NCBI GenBank assembly: GCA_001513145.1
Contig: LFSP01000043.1
Span: 94,905 to 158,904, forward strand
DNA length: 64,000 nucleotides
Origin: Clostridia bacterium DTU025
Lineage (GTDB): Bacteria; Bacillota; DTU025
Direction: 5' to 3'
Each line of letters begins with the position of its first letter. Positions within the stretch are counted from its first letter, which is position 1. The position numbers and the translations under genes are program-made. Positions 52,522 through 61,229 of this stretch are shown here, one piece after another. The notes beneath the pieces were generated by a model. That model had not been told where the DNA came from and made no database searches. It was given only the letters and a program-made list of their open reading frames with translations.

Positions 52522-54591
52522 ATGGACTGGAAGGAAGCAATAATCTTAGGCCTAAGCCCCGTCGACATCCTGGGACTTCTGTGTGTCCTCGGGTCGGTTT
52601 GGGGCATCAAGATGATGAGCTCGCCGGAGACTGCGGTGCGGGGGAACCTCCTGGGCGCAGCCAGCATGACCGGGGCCATCATCGTCACCTTAGTATCTGA
52701 AGGCATACTCGGCTATGGCGTGCTCTGGGTGAGCATGGCTGTGGGGGCGTTCCTGGGCTACTGGGCCGCCCTGAAAGTCACGATGCTGCAGATGCCACAG
52801 ATGGTGGCCCTGCTCAACGGCTTCGGCGGCGGTAGCTCCGCGCTGGTGTCGCTTCTTGCCTTGGCCGTCGGAGTGTCGATGGCAGGCGCCGGTATGGGCC
52901 TGTTCGAGCAGGCGACGGCGATGCTGGGGCTCATAGTGGGCGGAGTGACCTTCTCAGGCAGTATGGTGGCCGCTGCCAAGCTCCATGGACTGATAAGCGG
53001 TCGCCCGATAGTGCTCGAAGGGCACCAGGCGCTGAACACGGGCAACCTGGTGGCCTGCGGAGTCGTGGGAGCGCTGGCGCTGGTGGTGGGCGAGGGGTTG
53101 CTGATGGCGCTGGCCATGCTGACCCTGGTGCTCGCGCTGCTTTACGGCGTGCTATTCACGATCAGGGTCGGTGGCGCAGACATGCCCATCGCCGTGTCGC
53201 TCCTGAACTCGTTCTCAGGCGTTGCGGCGTCCATCTCTGGTTTCGCGGTGAACAACCCGCTGCTCATCTGCATCGGCGCCGTGGTGGGGGCCTCGGGCCT
53301 GATCCTGACGCAGATCATGTGCAGGGCGATGAACCGCAGCCTGGGCCAGGTGCTGTCGGGAGCCACCACCGTGATAAAGCACGGGAACGGTGTCGCACGC
53401 CCTGAGATGAGGGTTGAGGCTGAGGCTGCCAGGCCGATGCCCGCGCCGTCCGCCGCGGTGCCGGAGCACGTGCAGGTTGCCAGGAACGCCCGGAAGGTCA
53501 TCATCGTTCCCGGCTACGGAATGGCGCTGGCGCAGGCGCAGGCCGACGTGAAGGCCCTCATCGACCTCTTGGAGGAGAGGGGCGCCGAAGTGAAGGTGGG
53601 CGTGCACCCTGTGGCGGGCCGCATGCCCGGGCACATGAACGTGCTGCTTGCGGAGGTGGACGTGCCGTACGACAAGCTGTGCGAGATGGACGACATCAAC
53701 CCCGAGTTCGCCTCGGCCGACCTTGCTGTGGTGGTTGGGGCGAACGACGTGGTGAACCCGGCAGCCAACACCGCTGAAGGCACGCCCATATACGGAATGC
53801 CGATACTTCGTGTGGCCGAGGCCAAGCACGTCATAATCTGCAACTACGACACCAAGCCGGGTTACGCCGGCGTGGATAACCCGCTGTACTTCGGGCGCGA
53901 GAACGTGACGCTGCTACTGGGAGACGCGGCCATCACCGTCAAGCAGCTGATCCGGGCGATCTCAGGTGAGCTGGACGCTTGCGAGGTCGCTGCCGACGCC
54001 GGCCCTGCACCCGGCGAAACTGCCGATCCGGACAGCGGTGCTGCCGGAGCTGGACCCGCTGAGGGCCAGGCCGGCCCGCCCGACCACATCGAGAGACTCA
54101 GGAACGCCCGAAAGGTGATCGTCGTTCCGGGCTATGGGATGGCGCTGGCGCAGGCGCAGGCCGACGTCAAGAAGCTCATGGACCTCCTGGAGGAGGGTGG
54201 CGCCGAGGTGAAGGTGGCCGTGCACCCGGTGGCAGGCCGCATGCCCGGGCACATGAACGTGCTGCTTGCGGAGGTGGACGTGGCTTACGACAAGCTGTGC
54301 GAGATGGACGACATCAACGCCGAGTTCCCGGAGGCTGACGTTGCGATCATCGTGGGCGCCAATGACGTGGTGAACCCAGCCGCAAACACTGCTGAAGGCA
54401 CGCCCATATACGGCATGCCCATACTCAGGGCTGAGGAAGCCAAGCACGTCATAATCTGCAACTACGACACCAAGCCGGGCTACGCTGGCGTGGATAACCC
54501 GTTGTACTTCGGACGTGAGAACGTGACGCTTCTTCTGGGGGACGCGGCGGTCACTATCAAGAAGCTGATATCGGACCTTCAGAGCTGCTGA
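52522..54591 (+). CDS. pntB: NAD(P) transhydrogenase beta subunit with duplicated domain III
   Basis: Residues 1-295 are the usual membrane domain II (about nine helices, with MVALLNGFGGGSSALVSLLA and VSLLNSFSGVAASISGF). Residues 317-482 are a complete nucleotide-binding domain III: VPGYGMALAQAQADV, GRMPGHMNVLLAEVDVPY, GANDVVNPAANT. After a Pro/Ala/Gly-rich linker (483-522), residues 523-689 are a second domain III, differing at 17 of 154 aligned positions. Known PntB proteins are about 460-470 residues with one such domain. In both copies Asn-Tyr-Asp (441-443, 647-649) stands where E. coli and Rhodospirillum have Lys-Arg-Ser binding the NADP 2'-phosphate, so coenzyme preference may be altered. 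The differences between copies, including synonymous ones, argue against an assembly duplicate. Confidence 0.93.
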   Translation: MDWKEAIILGLSPVDILGLLCVLGSVWGIKMMSSPETAVRGNLLGAASMTGAIIVTLVSEGILGYGVLWVSMAVGAFLGYWAALKVTMLQMPQMVALLNGFGGGSSALVSLLALAVGVSMAGAGMGLFEQATAMLGLIVGGVTFSGSMVAAAKLHGLISGRPIVLEGHQALNTGNLVACGVVGALALVVGEGLLMALAMLTLVLALLYGVLFTIRVGGADMPIAVSLLNSFSGVAASISGFAVNNPLLICIGAVVGASGLILTQIMCRAMNRSLGQVLSGATTVIKHGNGVARPEMRVEAEAARPMPAPSAAVPEHVQVARNARKVIIVPGYGMALAQAQADVKALIDLLEERGAEVKVGVHPVAGRMPGHMNVLLAEVDVPYDKLCEMDDINPEFASADLAVVVGANDVVNPAANTAEGTPIYGMPILRVAEAKHVIICNYDTKPGYAGVDNPLYFGRENVTLLLGDAAITVKQLIRAISGELDACEVAADAGPAPGETADPDSGAAGAGPAEGQAGPPDHIERLRNARKVIVVPGYGMALAQAQADVKKLMDLLEEGGAEVKVAVHPVAGRMPGHMNVLLAEVDVAYDKLCEMDDINAEFPEADVAIIVGANDVVNPAANTAEGTPIYGMPILRAEEAKHVIICNYDTKPGYAGVDNPLYFGRENVTLLLGDAAVTIKKLISDLQSC

Positions 54592-54616
54592 TGCCCGAAG
54601 TCTGGCCCGACGATGC

Positions 54617-54667
54617 AACCCTTCGCCCCAGAGGCAATGGCTAACGCGCATGCCAGGGCGAAGGGTT
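54617..54667 (+). terminator. 12-bp inverted repeat after pntB
   Basis: AACCCTTCGCCC (54617-54628) and GGGCGAAGGGTT (54656-54667) are perfect complements around a 27-nt loop, followed by CTCTGTAACTT. It is placed 26 nt after the pntB stop, as a terminator would be, but the long loop and weak T-tract lower confidence. Confidence 0.55.
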
Positions 54668-54732
54668 CTCTGTAACTTGAGGCGAAATTCGGAAGGCAAC
54701 GCACTGCACAGACGATGGGGAGGGGGCCGGAC

Positions 54733-55656
54733 GTGAACCTTAAGGTAAGGGCGGCCATCTACTTGAGCCTCGCCGCCGGGATATGGGGAGGGCAGTACGC
54801 ATTTAGCAGCTGGGTGCTGGGTAGCGGACTCATCGGTCCCTTTACTCTCCTCGCCCTCAGGCTGGCCGTGACCTCCCTGATACTAGGAGCGATCATGCGG
54901 GCAACCAGAGGCTCAGCCGCCCTCATCCTCAGGCGCGATGAGTGGGGCGAGGTCCTGCGCATTGGGATCGTCGGCTACGTGGTGAGCCTGGGGGCGCAGT
55001 TCGTCGGGACCAAGCTCTCTGGCTCGGCCTACGGCTCGCTCATGACCAGCACCTCGCCGGCGTTCATCGTGGTCTTCGCCCGACTCCTGCTGGGCCAGCG
55101 GGTGAGCCCGCTGCGCATGGGCGCGGTGGGCCTGGCAACGCTGGGAGCGGTGGCCATCGTGGTGCCGAACCTGGTGGGCGCCGACTCCGGCGGATCCCCC
55201 ACCGGGAACCTGCTGCTTCTGGCTGCGGGAGCCACATGGGGCCTGTATACGGTGCTGTCGAAGAGGTTCTCAGCTCGCCGCGGCGCCCTGGCAGCCACCT
55301 TCTGGGCCAGTGTAGTCGGGGCAGTCGTGAACTTGCCCATCGCGTCGCTGGAGCCTCCGCCTGTGCCCGCACAAGAGTGGCCCGCCCTGGCGTGGGCGGG
55401 GCTAGTCTACATATGCGTCATCTCCACTGCGGTGGCGTTCTACCTGTGGAACCTGGGGTTCGAGCTGATGAACGCCGATGCCGCTTCCGCGTTCTTCTTT
55501 ATGCAGCCCGTCGTGGGAGCGACCCTCGGCTGGTGGCTACTGGGCGAGCCGTTGGGGCCGTGGTTCTTCATAGGGGCCGCCCTCATCGGCCTAGGCCTGG
55601 CCGCGTCGGCCATGTCACCCGAGCCCCGCGTGAGCCTCAAAGAGGGGTCGCGGTGA
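54733..55656 (+). CDS. EamA/DMT-superfamily permease
   Basis: A 307-residue membrane protein with ten hydrophobic helices in two homologous EamA halves, the drug/metabolite transporter pattern. The first half starts AAIYLSLAAGIWGGQYAFSS. The second half includes LLLLAAGATWGLYTVLSKRF and, near the end, FFFMQPVVGATLGWWLLGEP, a conserved loop of the family. The substrate is unknown (amino acids, nucleotides or other metabolites). GTG 54733 is chosen because GGGAGGGGG lies 8 nt upstream; ATG 54715 would place that site inside the gene. Confidence 0.88.
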   Translation: MNLKVRAAIYLSLAAGIWGGQYAFSSWVLGSGLIGPFTLLALRLAVTSLILGAIMRATRGSAALILRRDEWGEVLRIGIVGYVVSLGAQFVGTKLSGSAYGSLMTSTSPAFIVVFARLLLGQRVSPLRMGAVGLATLGAVAIVVPNLVGADSGGSPTGNLLLLAAGATWGLYTVLSKRFSARRGALAATFWASVVGAVVNLPIASLEPPPVPAQEWPALAWAGLVYICVISTAVAFYLWNLGFELMNADAASAFFFMQPVVGATLGWWLLGEPLGPWFFIGAALIGLGLAASAMSPEPRVSLKEGSR

Positions 55657-56069
55657 CCAGCCGGCGGGCCGGTTTGGCGTGACATCGACATACCCACGGG
55701 TCGCCCGAACCTCTCCGCCTGCCTTGGATCACAGAAGGAAGCCGGCGCTTCAGCGCCGGCTCTACCTATCTCCAGCTACGCGCGTTATGGTATCGCCGTG
55801 CCCCAGAACCGCCTCGAAGCGCTCGGCGCTCCGCGCCGCGCTCACGTGTAAACGACCCACCAGAGGGTCAAAGCCCTGCTAGAGCGACCCATCCATGGGT
55901 CGGCTGGGGCGGCCAAGGCGATCGGAGGCTCTTGCCGGGGGCTCTTGCCGGGGCCCTTTCGGACTAGTTGACGCTCACCGTTCGCGCTAGCCTGACGCTC
56001 ACAGCCCCGCGCCCCAGGCCGCGGCCCATGAACCTCAGCCTCAGCCTCAACCTCGCCCTCGATCCGCCC
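55657..56069. other. Gene-free gap with hairpin elements
   Basis: This 410-bp stretch has no supportable gene. It contains the dispersed hairpin element at 55741-55800, a CGACCCAT/ATGGGTCG palindrome with a 2-nt centre at 55885-55902, and two GCTCTTGCCGGGG direct repeats near 55930-55958. A related GACCGACC/GGTCGGTC hairpin lies at 37107. Confidence 0.5.
55741..55800. repeat. Dispersed hairpin element, copy 1
   Basis: A perfect hairpin GCCGGCGC-TTCA-GCGCCGGC (55741-55760) is followed by a 30-nt tail containing CCAGCTA and GCGTT. A second copy, with a GC-rich hairpin directly before a tail matching at 20 of 30 positions (mostly transitions otherwise), lies at 63866. Confidence 0.55.
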
Positions 56070-57830
56070 TCACCACCGGAATGCGGTGTCGCGCAGCGCC
56101 TCGAGGGCCGCATCCGACACTGATGAATCCACCAGACACACTACTCCGTAGGCCCCGGCTGCCCTTGCGAGGCTGGCCAGCACAGGCGTGTTGGCGTCGA
56201 TGGCGGCCAGAACCCGGGTGTCCGGGCCCGCGAACTTGTCGGAAGACTGTATGATCGCGCTGAAGGTGTCGGCTACGGCGGTGTCGGCCAGCTGGACCAC
56301 GAAGTCTATGTACCCCTCCTCGGCCCAGCGTCCCCAATCCTGCATCCTGGTGAGCACGGCGTCAGCGTGAGGATGAACCACCACCGACACCGCCATACCG
56401 GGAGCGGTCTCCCTCACGGCTGCGCTGAGCCTGGCGACGAACTCGGTAAGTTCGGAGGTCCTCCACTGGAACCAGGCGTTCCACTTGCCCATGTCCAGAC
56501 GAACCGTCTTGGGCGCGAAGCCTAGGTCCGCCTCGGCCAAGGCCTCCACCACGGGGTTGTAGTCGTACGGCACAGTTCTGCCGTAGGGATAGCGGAGGTA
56601 ATCGAAGTGCACTCCGGTGACCGGATGGGTGGCGCAGAGCTCCCTGACCAGGCCGAGAAGGTACTCCTGCACCTCGGGGTGAGCAGGCGACAGAAAGCAC
56701 CGGGAGCCTTCCGAAGCCGAAGGGATCTGTCCGTTCTGTCCCACTGCCGCCCAGCCCGGCCGCTCGCGGAGCAGCGGAGGCAGGCTGCCGTCCTCGCCGG
56801 CCACGCCAGCATCGAACACGTTGAACCACGCGTGGACGTCAAGGCCCAGCTCGGCGCAGATGTCGATGGCCGCAAGGATCGGATCGAAGGCACCATACGA
56901 GGGGTTCACCGGCGCCGCTGACGAACTCCAGTTGGCCATCCCGTCCTGATAGGCCGCGATCATCACCATGTTGAACCCGGCGTCGGCCAGTCGCTTCAGG
57001 TCAGCGCGAAGCTGTTCTTCGTCGGTAGCAGGCCGGTACCAGGCCGCCCTCGCCCTGATAGTGTCCAGCACGAAGGGAGCCCCGTACTTGGTGTTCGCCA
57101 GGTACGACACGATGTTGCGCACCAAGGCTGCGCCCTGCGGAGAGGAGAGGTTCGCCGAGCTCAGGATGTTGGCGGCGCAGTACACGCCGTACCTGTTCTC
57201 CACTATGGCAGGGAGTCCCGACGAGCTCTTGGCCAGAACGTTGGAGTCGGGCCCAACTTCTACGGCAACCCCTCGGGAAGACGGCAAGACGATGGTTCTT
57301 GCGATGCCCTGGAAGATCGGGTGCGATGTGGCGGTGACGTTTATCTGGCCCAGCGCCACCTGGTTCGCAGACGATAGCCTCACGCCCATGGCGGAAGCCA
57401 AGGCGAAGTCCTCACGCTGGCGCCAGAAGTCGTCCAGGAGCGACGTGTCGCTGGTGGAGAGTATCCTGCCGCCGCCCCTCACGAACTCCACGATCTTCTC
57501 CGCAGCCAGGCTCGACATGCTGCTGGATCTGGGGAGCACGAGTGCCCTGTACGAGGAGAGCGCTCCGATCTCCACATCGCCGTCGCCTACGACGGCCGCG
57601 CTGATGCCCCAGCGCGCCATGGCCGTAAGGAGCGCGTTCGTGTCGACGAATTCGGTGTTGTAGTTCCAGGCGTTCAGTGTGGCAAGATGTCGTGTGTAGC
57701 CGGAATCCAGGATCGCCACGGTGGCGGCTGACGCCCCCATCGCCGGCGTCGACGCCCATGGGACGAAGCAGAGCGCGCACACGATGAGAGCCGCTCCTGC
57801 CAGTGGGATGGTCCATGACTTCAATCGCAT
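56070..57830 (-). CDS. Exported glycoside-hydrolase-like protein (GHL10/YngK type)
   Basis: A 586-residue secreted protein. The signal peptide is MRLKSWTIPLAGAALIVCAL with cleavage near PAMGAS. Residues 35-270 form an N-terminal Rossmann-like domain of the type found beside GH42 and related enzymes (ALVLPRSSSMSS, FVRGGGRILSTSDTS). Residues 275-586 form a TIM barrel of the GHL10 group: FNMVMIAAYQDGM, LDVHAWFNVFDAG, LSPAHPEVQEYLLGLVREL and VTGVHFDYLRYPYGRTVPYD with the conserved Asp. Members act on or modify extracellular polysaccharide; the substrate is not known. The start ATG 57830 is followed immediately by the signal peptide. Confidence 0.82.
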   Translation of the reverse strand: MRLKSWTIPLAGAALIVCALCFVPWASTPAMGASAATVAILDSGYTRHLATLNAWNYNTEFVDTNALLTAMARWGISAAVVGDGDVEIGALSSYRALVLPRSSSMSSLAAEKIVEFVRGGGRILSTSDTSLLDDFWRQREDFALASAMGVRLSSANQVALGQINVTATSHPIFQGIARTIVLPSSRGVAVEVGPDSNVLAKSSSGLPAIVENRYGVYCAANILSSANLSSPQGAALVRNIVSYLANTKYGAPFVLDTIRARAAWYRPATDEEQLRADLKRLADAGFNMVMIAAYQDGMANWSSSAAPVNPSYGAFDPILAAIDICAELGLDVHAWFNVFDAGVAGEDGSLPPLLRERPGWAAVGQNGQIPSASEGSRCFLSPAHPEVQEYLLGLVRELCATHPVTGVHFDYLRYPYGRTVPYDYNPVVEALAEADLGFAPKTVRLDMGKWNAWFQWRTSELTEFVARLSAAVRETAPGMAVSVVVHPHADAVLTRMQDWGRWAEEGYIDFVVQLADTAVADTFSAIIQSSDKFAGPDTRVLAAIDANTPVLASLARAAGAYGVVCLVDSSVSDAALEALRDTAFRW

Positions 57831-57985
57831 TCTCTTTCACTCCCCGTGCAATACCGGATAATTCTGCACGCGTCGCCACAAGTCCTCCAGATGGAGCAGG
57901 GCATACAACAATGTATGGCGCTGCCTGGAGGAGTCTGGTCCAGCGGGAAGAACACTAATGCCTAGACGTGAGGAGGTTGGACCGT

Positions 57986-59623
57986 TTGAGCCTCTTTGAC
58001 TATTCGCAGCCCCATCCGTCCCGGCGAAGCCCGTCCATGGGAAGGCGAGGCGCCGTGGCATCCAGTCGCCCCCTGGCCGTGGAGGCCGGCATCGCCATGT
58101 TGCGGGACGGCGGCAACGCCGTGGACGCCGCCATCGCAGTGGCCGCGGCGCTAGTGGTGCTGGAGCCGACTTCATGCGGCCTTGGTGGCGACGCCTTCGC
58201 CCTTGTGTGGGAGGAGGGCCACCTTTACGGACTGAACGCCTCGGGGGCCGCGCCAGCGTTGGCTGACGCCGAGGCCCTCAGGCGAGATGGGCACAAGGAG
58301 ATGCCGAAGCTGGGATGGCCTTCGGTGACCGTACCGGGCGTTGTGTCCGGCTGGGCCGCACTCCACAGGCGGTTCGGCTCCCTGCCCTTCACAGAGGTGT
58401 TGGCGCCTGCCATCCATTACGCGCGGGAGGGGGCGCCGGTGCCGCCGGTCATCGCCGGCTACTGGAAAGCCGCCGAACGCCGGTTCAAGGGCATGGGCGG
58501 TGTGTTCGAGGAGTTCGAGGAGGCCTTCCTTCCGGGAGGAAGGGCGCCCATGCCGGGCGAGATTTTCAGGTGTGAGCCGATGGCCGCCACGCTGGAGTCC
58601 ATCGCCTTCACCTACGGCCAGTCGTTCTACAGAGGGTCGATCGCTGAAGCCATCGCCGAGCATTCGGAGCGTACCGGCGGCCTCATACGCCTGGACGACC
58701 TCCAGCGCCACGAGCCCGAATGGGTGGAGCCCATTTCAGTGCGCTACAGGGGCTTCGACATCCACGAGATCCCCCCGAACGGGCAGGGCATCGTGGCCCT
58801 CATCGCCCTCGGCATCCTGGAGGGCTTCGACGTTAGAAGCCTCGACCAGCTGGGGCCCGAATCCGTCCACTTGATGGCGGAAGCCCTGAGGCTGGCCTTC
58901 GCCGATGCCCACGCCTACGTAGGAGACCCAAGGTTCTCTGAAGTGCCTGTGCGCGAGCTCCTGGCCCCAGGCTACATCGCGCGCCGCCGTGCGCTGATAA
59001 GCCGCGACAGGGCCATGCCCGCGGCGGAGCCCGGTCTGGGAAGGCCCGGCAGCTGGGCGCCACACGACGGCGACACGGTGTACCTTGCCGCCGCCGACTC
59101 CGCCGGCATGATGGTGTCGTTCATACAGTCCAACTACATGGGGTTCGGATCTGGCGTCGTAGTGCCCGGTACTGGCATAGCGCTGCAGAACAGGGGAGCT
59201 GGCTTCTCGCTGGAGCCGGGAAGCCCGAATGAGCTTGCGCCCTTCAGGAGGCCCTTCCACACCATAATCCCGGGTTTCATCACCAAAGACGGCGTGGGGC
59301 TGGCCGCCTTCGGGGTTATGGGCGGCGACATGCAACCCCAGGGCCACGTGCAGGTGGTGTCGGCGGTGCTAGACCACGCCCAGAACCCGCAGGCCGCAAT
59401 GGACTGCCCCCGGTTCCGTGTGGCCGGCGCCGACAGGCTGCTGGTGGAGCCGACGGTGCCCGAAACCACGGTGGATGCTCTGCGGAGGATGGGCCATAGC
59501 GTCCTGGTCGAGGGAGAACCTGCGGGGTTCGGCGGAGGGCAGATGATATGGCGCGACCCCGCCACCGGAGTTCTCATAGCCGGCAGCGAACCGAGGAAGG
59601 ACGGCTACGCAGCAGCCATATAG
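57986..59623 (+). CDS. Gamma-glutamyltransferase family protein, apparently cytosolic
   Basis: An Ntn-hydrolase of 545 residues that should self-cleave before the Thr in HDGDTVYLAAADSAG to give large and small subunits. The large-subunit start GRRGAVASSRPLAVEAGIAM, DGGNAVDAAIAVAAALVV and GLGGDAFALVWEEG is typical, as is PRFRVAGAD near the end. TTG 57986 has GAGGAGG 9 nt upstream, whereas the longer GTG 57968 would use that site as coding. With this start there is no signal peptide, as in the YwrD-like branch. It may act on glutathione-like or gamma-glutamyl-amino compounds. Cephalosporin acylases are relatives. Confidence 0.9.
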   Translation: MSLFDYSQPHPSRRSPSMGRRGAVASSRPLAVEAGIAMLRDGGNAVDAAIAVAAALVVLEPTSCGLGGDAFALVWEEGHLYGLNASGAAPALADAEALRRDGHKEMPKLGWPSVTVPGVVSGWAALHRRFGSLPFTEVLAPAIHYAREGAPVPPVIAGYWKAAERRFKGMGGVFEEFEEAFLPGGRAPMPGEIFRCEPMAATLESIAFTYGQSFYRGSIAEAIAEHSERTGGLIRLDDLQRHEPEWVEPISVRYRGFDIHEIPPNGQGIVALIALGILEGFDVRSLDQLGPESVHLMAEALRLAFADAHAYVGDPRFSEVPVRELLAPGYIARRRALISRDRAMPAAEPGLGRPGSWAPHDGDTVYLAAADSAGMMVSFIQSNYMGFGSGVVVPGTGIALQNRGAGFSLEPGSPNELAPFRRPFHTIIPGFITKDGVGLAAFGVMGGDMQPQGHVQVVSAVLDHAQNPQAAMDCPRFRVAGADRLLVEPTVPETTVDALRRMGHSVLVEGEPAGFGGGQMIWRDPATGVLIAGSEPRKDGYAAAI

Positions 59624-59639
59624 CAGGGAGGCTGGTCTC

Positions 59640-60425
59640 ATGAGGGTGAACCTGTCGAATACCGTGTTCGGACTGATCGTCGTGGCCATCGGGGCGGTGC
59701 TGCTCCTGAACAACCTCGGAGTCACCAGGATCGACGTCTGGTACCTGGTGGCCCGCTACTGGCCGGTGACGCTGATCCTCTTGGGTATTTCCAGTCTCAC
59801 TGGAGACTGGGGGCGCTCGGAGCGAGACCGCGACTCGGAGGATTCGGAGCGCCGCGCATCACGCCGGCGTGGGCAGGCCATCGGCGGATGGATCCTGCTC
59901 CTTCTCGGTCTAGTATTGCTCAGCGGGACCGCGGGCTGGTACACGATCCACTGGGCGAGGCTGTCGGGGATGTTCTGGGCGTGCGTCCTCATTGTCGCCG
60001 GCTGGGCGATCCTGCGCTGGCGCCCGCTGGATGACGCCAGCGGAGCCGACGACGGCGGATACGCGACCACCAAGTGGGTGTTCCTCAGTTCGCTCGAACG
60101 CCGGCAGCCAGGGTGGCAGCTGGAGTCCGGCTCCTATGTGGTGCTCCTGGGCGGCGCCGAGCTGGACCTGACCCGGGCGAGCATCAAGGCCGGCACCACG
60201 TACCTGGACCTCACCGCGATGCTGGGCAGCATCGAGCTGAGGGTGCCGGAAGACGTGATGGTCTACTGCAACGCCAGCGCCCTGATGGGTGGAGTCGAGT
60301 TCTTCGACCAGTCTACTGGCGGCGTGGTGTCGAGCCAGGGCTTCTCGCGCCCGGGGTCTGCTGAATCCGGCCGCGTGCTGGAGATCAACTGCAGGGCCAT
60401 AATGGGATCGGTGGAACTGAAGTAG
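59640..60425 (+). CDS. LiaF-like membrane protein
   Basis: A 261-residue protein. Two hydrophobic hairpins come first: FGLIVVAIGAVLLLNNLG with YWPVTLILLGI, then GGWILLLLGLVLLSGTAG with MFWACVLIVAGWAIL. A charged Arg/Glu/Asp loop separates them. The C-terminal soluble domain contains the regular LGGAELDLTRASI, TYLDLTAMLGSIELRVPED and IMGSVELK strands of the LiaF/DUF2154 cell-wall-stress family. In Bacillus LiaF restrains a LiaRS two-component system; no such kinase is next to it here, so its role is open. It is 16 nt downstream of the gamma-glutamyltransferase gene. Confidence 0.82.
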   Translation: MRVNLSNTVFGLIVVAIGAVLLLNNLGVTRIDVWYLVARYWPVTLILLGISSLTGDWGRSERDRDSEDSERRASRRRGQAIGGWILLLLGLVLLSGTAGWYTIHWARLSGMFWACVLIVAGWAILRWRPLDDASGADDGGYATTKWVFLSSLERRQPGWQLESGSYVVLLGGAELDLTRASIKAGTTYLDLTAMLGSIELRVPEDVMVYCNASALMGGVEFFDQSTGGVVSSQGFSRPGSAESGRVLEINCRAIMGSVELK

Positions 60426-60465
60426 GCGCCGGCGAAAGACGCACTTGCTGTAGGAGGAAGAGCTG

Positions 60466-61164
60466 TTGCTCAATTTCGATCTCGTCATCTTCGATGCCGA
60501 CGGTACGCTCTGGGACTACGATGCCGGAGAGCGCAAGGCGCTTGAGGCGGCGCTGGCCGCCTTCGGCGTGCCGTACGACGAGTCGGTGCTCCAGCGTTAC
60601 CGAAGCATTAACTCGGAGCTGTGGAGGCTCCTTGAGCAGAACGTGGTGAACTCCGACTTCGTCCGGGTGGAGCGGTTCCGAAAGCTTCTCTCTGAGCTTG
60701 GGATAGACATGCACCCCTTCGACGTGCAGAGGGTGGCTGCCGACTATCTTGAGCGGCTAAGCGCCCAGGCGGTGCCCATGAAGGGCGCCGAGGAGCTGCT
60801 CAGGCTGCTTTCGGGCAGGGTGAGGATGGCCATCCTGACCAACGGCATCAGCGCGGTGCAGCGCTCGAGGTTCGCCCTTTCGGGGTTTGGTCGCTACATC
60901 AACGATCTCATCATATCCGAGGAGGTGGGGGTGGCTAAGCCCGACCCTGCCGTATTCGTGCACTGCCTGAACAGGCTAGGGTGCACCCGCCCGGAGAGGG
61001 CCCTGATGGTAGGTGACTCCATAGCGTCTGACATCAGAGGAGGCGCCGCAGCAGGGATCGTCACTTGCTGGTTCAATCCCCACGGGGCGCCTAACCTCTC
61101 TGACATAACGCCTGATTATGAGATCCGCAGGCTCTCGCAGCTGCCGGAGTTGCTCGGGTGCTAG
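60466..61164 (+). CDS. HAD-family hydrolase (YjjG/YfnB type)
   Basis: A 232-residue haloacid-dehalogenase-superfamily phosphatase. Motif I is VIFDADGTLWDYD, motif II AILTNGIS, the Lys is in VGVAKPDPAVFVHCLNRLG, and motif IV is MVGDSIASDIRGG. The helical cap at residues 20-90 is of subclass I. Sequence around motif I resembles YjjG/YfnB nucleotidases, which dephosphorylate (non-canonical) pyrimidine nucleotides, but phosphoglycolate phosphatases are close, so the substrate is tentative. The TTG start has AGGAGGAAGAG 8 nt upstream. Confidence 0.87.
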   Translation: MLNFDLVIFDADGTLWDYDAGERKALEAALAAFGVPYDESVLQRYRSINSELWRLLEQNVVNSDFVRVERFRKLLSELGIDMHPFDVQRVAADYLERLSAQAVPMKGAEELLRLLSGRVRMAILTNGISAVQRSRFALSGFGRYINDLIISEEVGVAKPDPAVFVHCLNRLGCTRPERALMVGDSIASDIRGGAAAGIVTCWFNPHGAPNLSDITPDYEIRRLSQLPELLGC

Positions 61165-61229
61165 TTCCGGGTGCCACTCCCTGACGCCGCCTGGCGTCGC
61201 GGGTGCCGCCCGGGCGGTAGTGCTGGGCC

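Noticed and set aside
52522..54591. Assembly artefact as the cause of the PntB double domain
   Set aside because: The two copies differ at about 17 residues plus synonymous sites and are joined by a unique in-frame linker; a collapsed or repeated read block would be identical.
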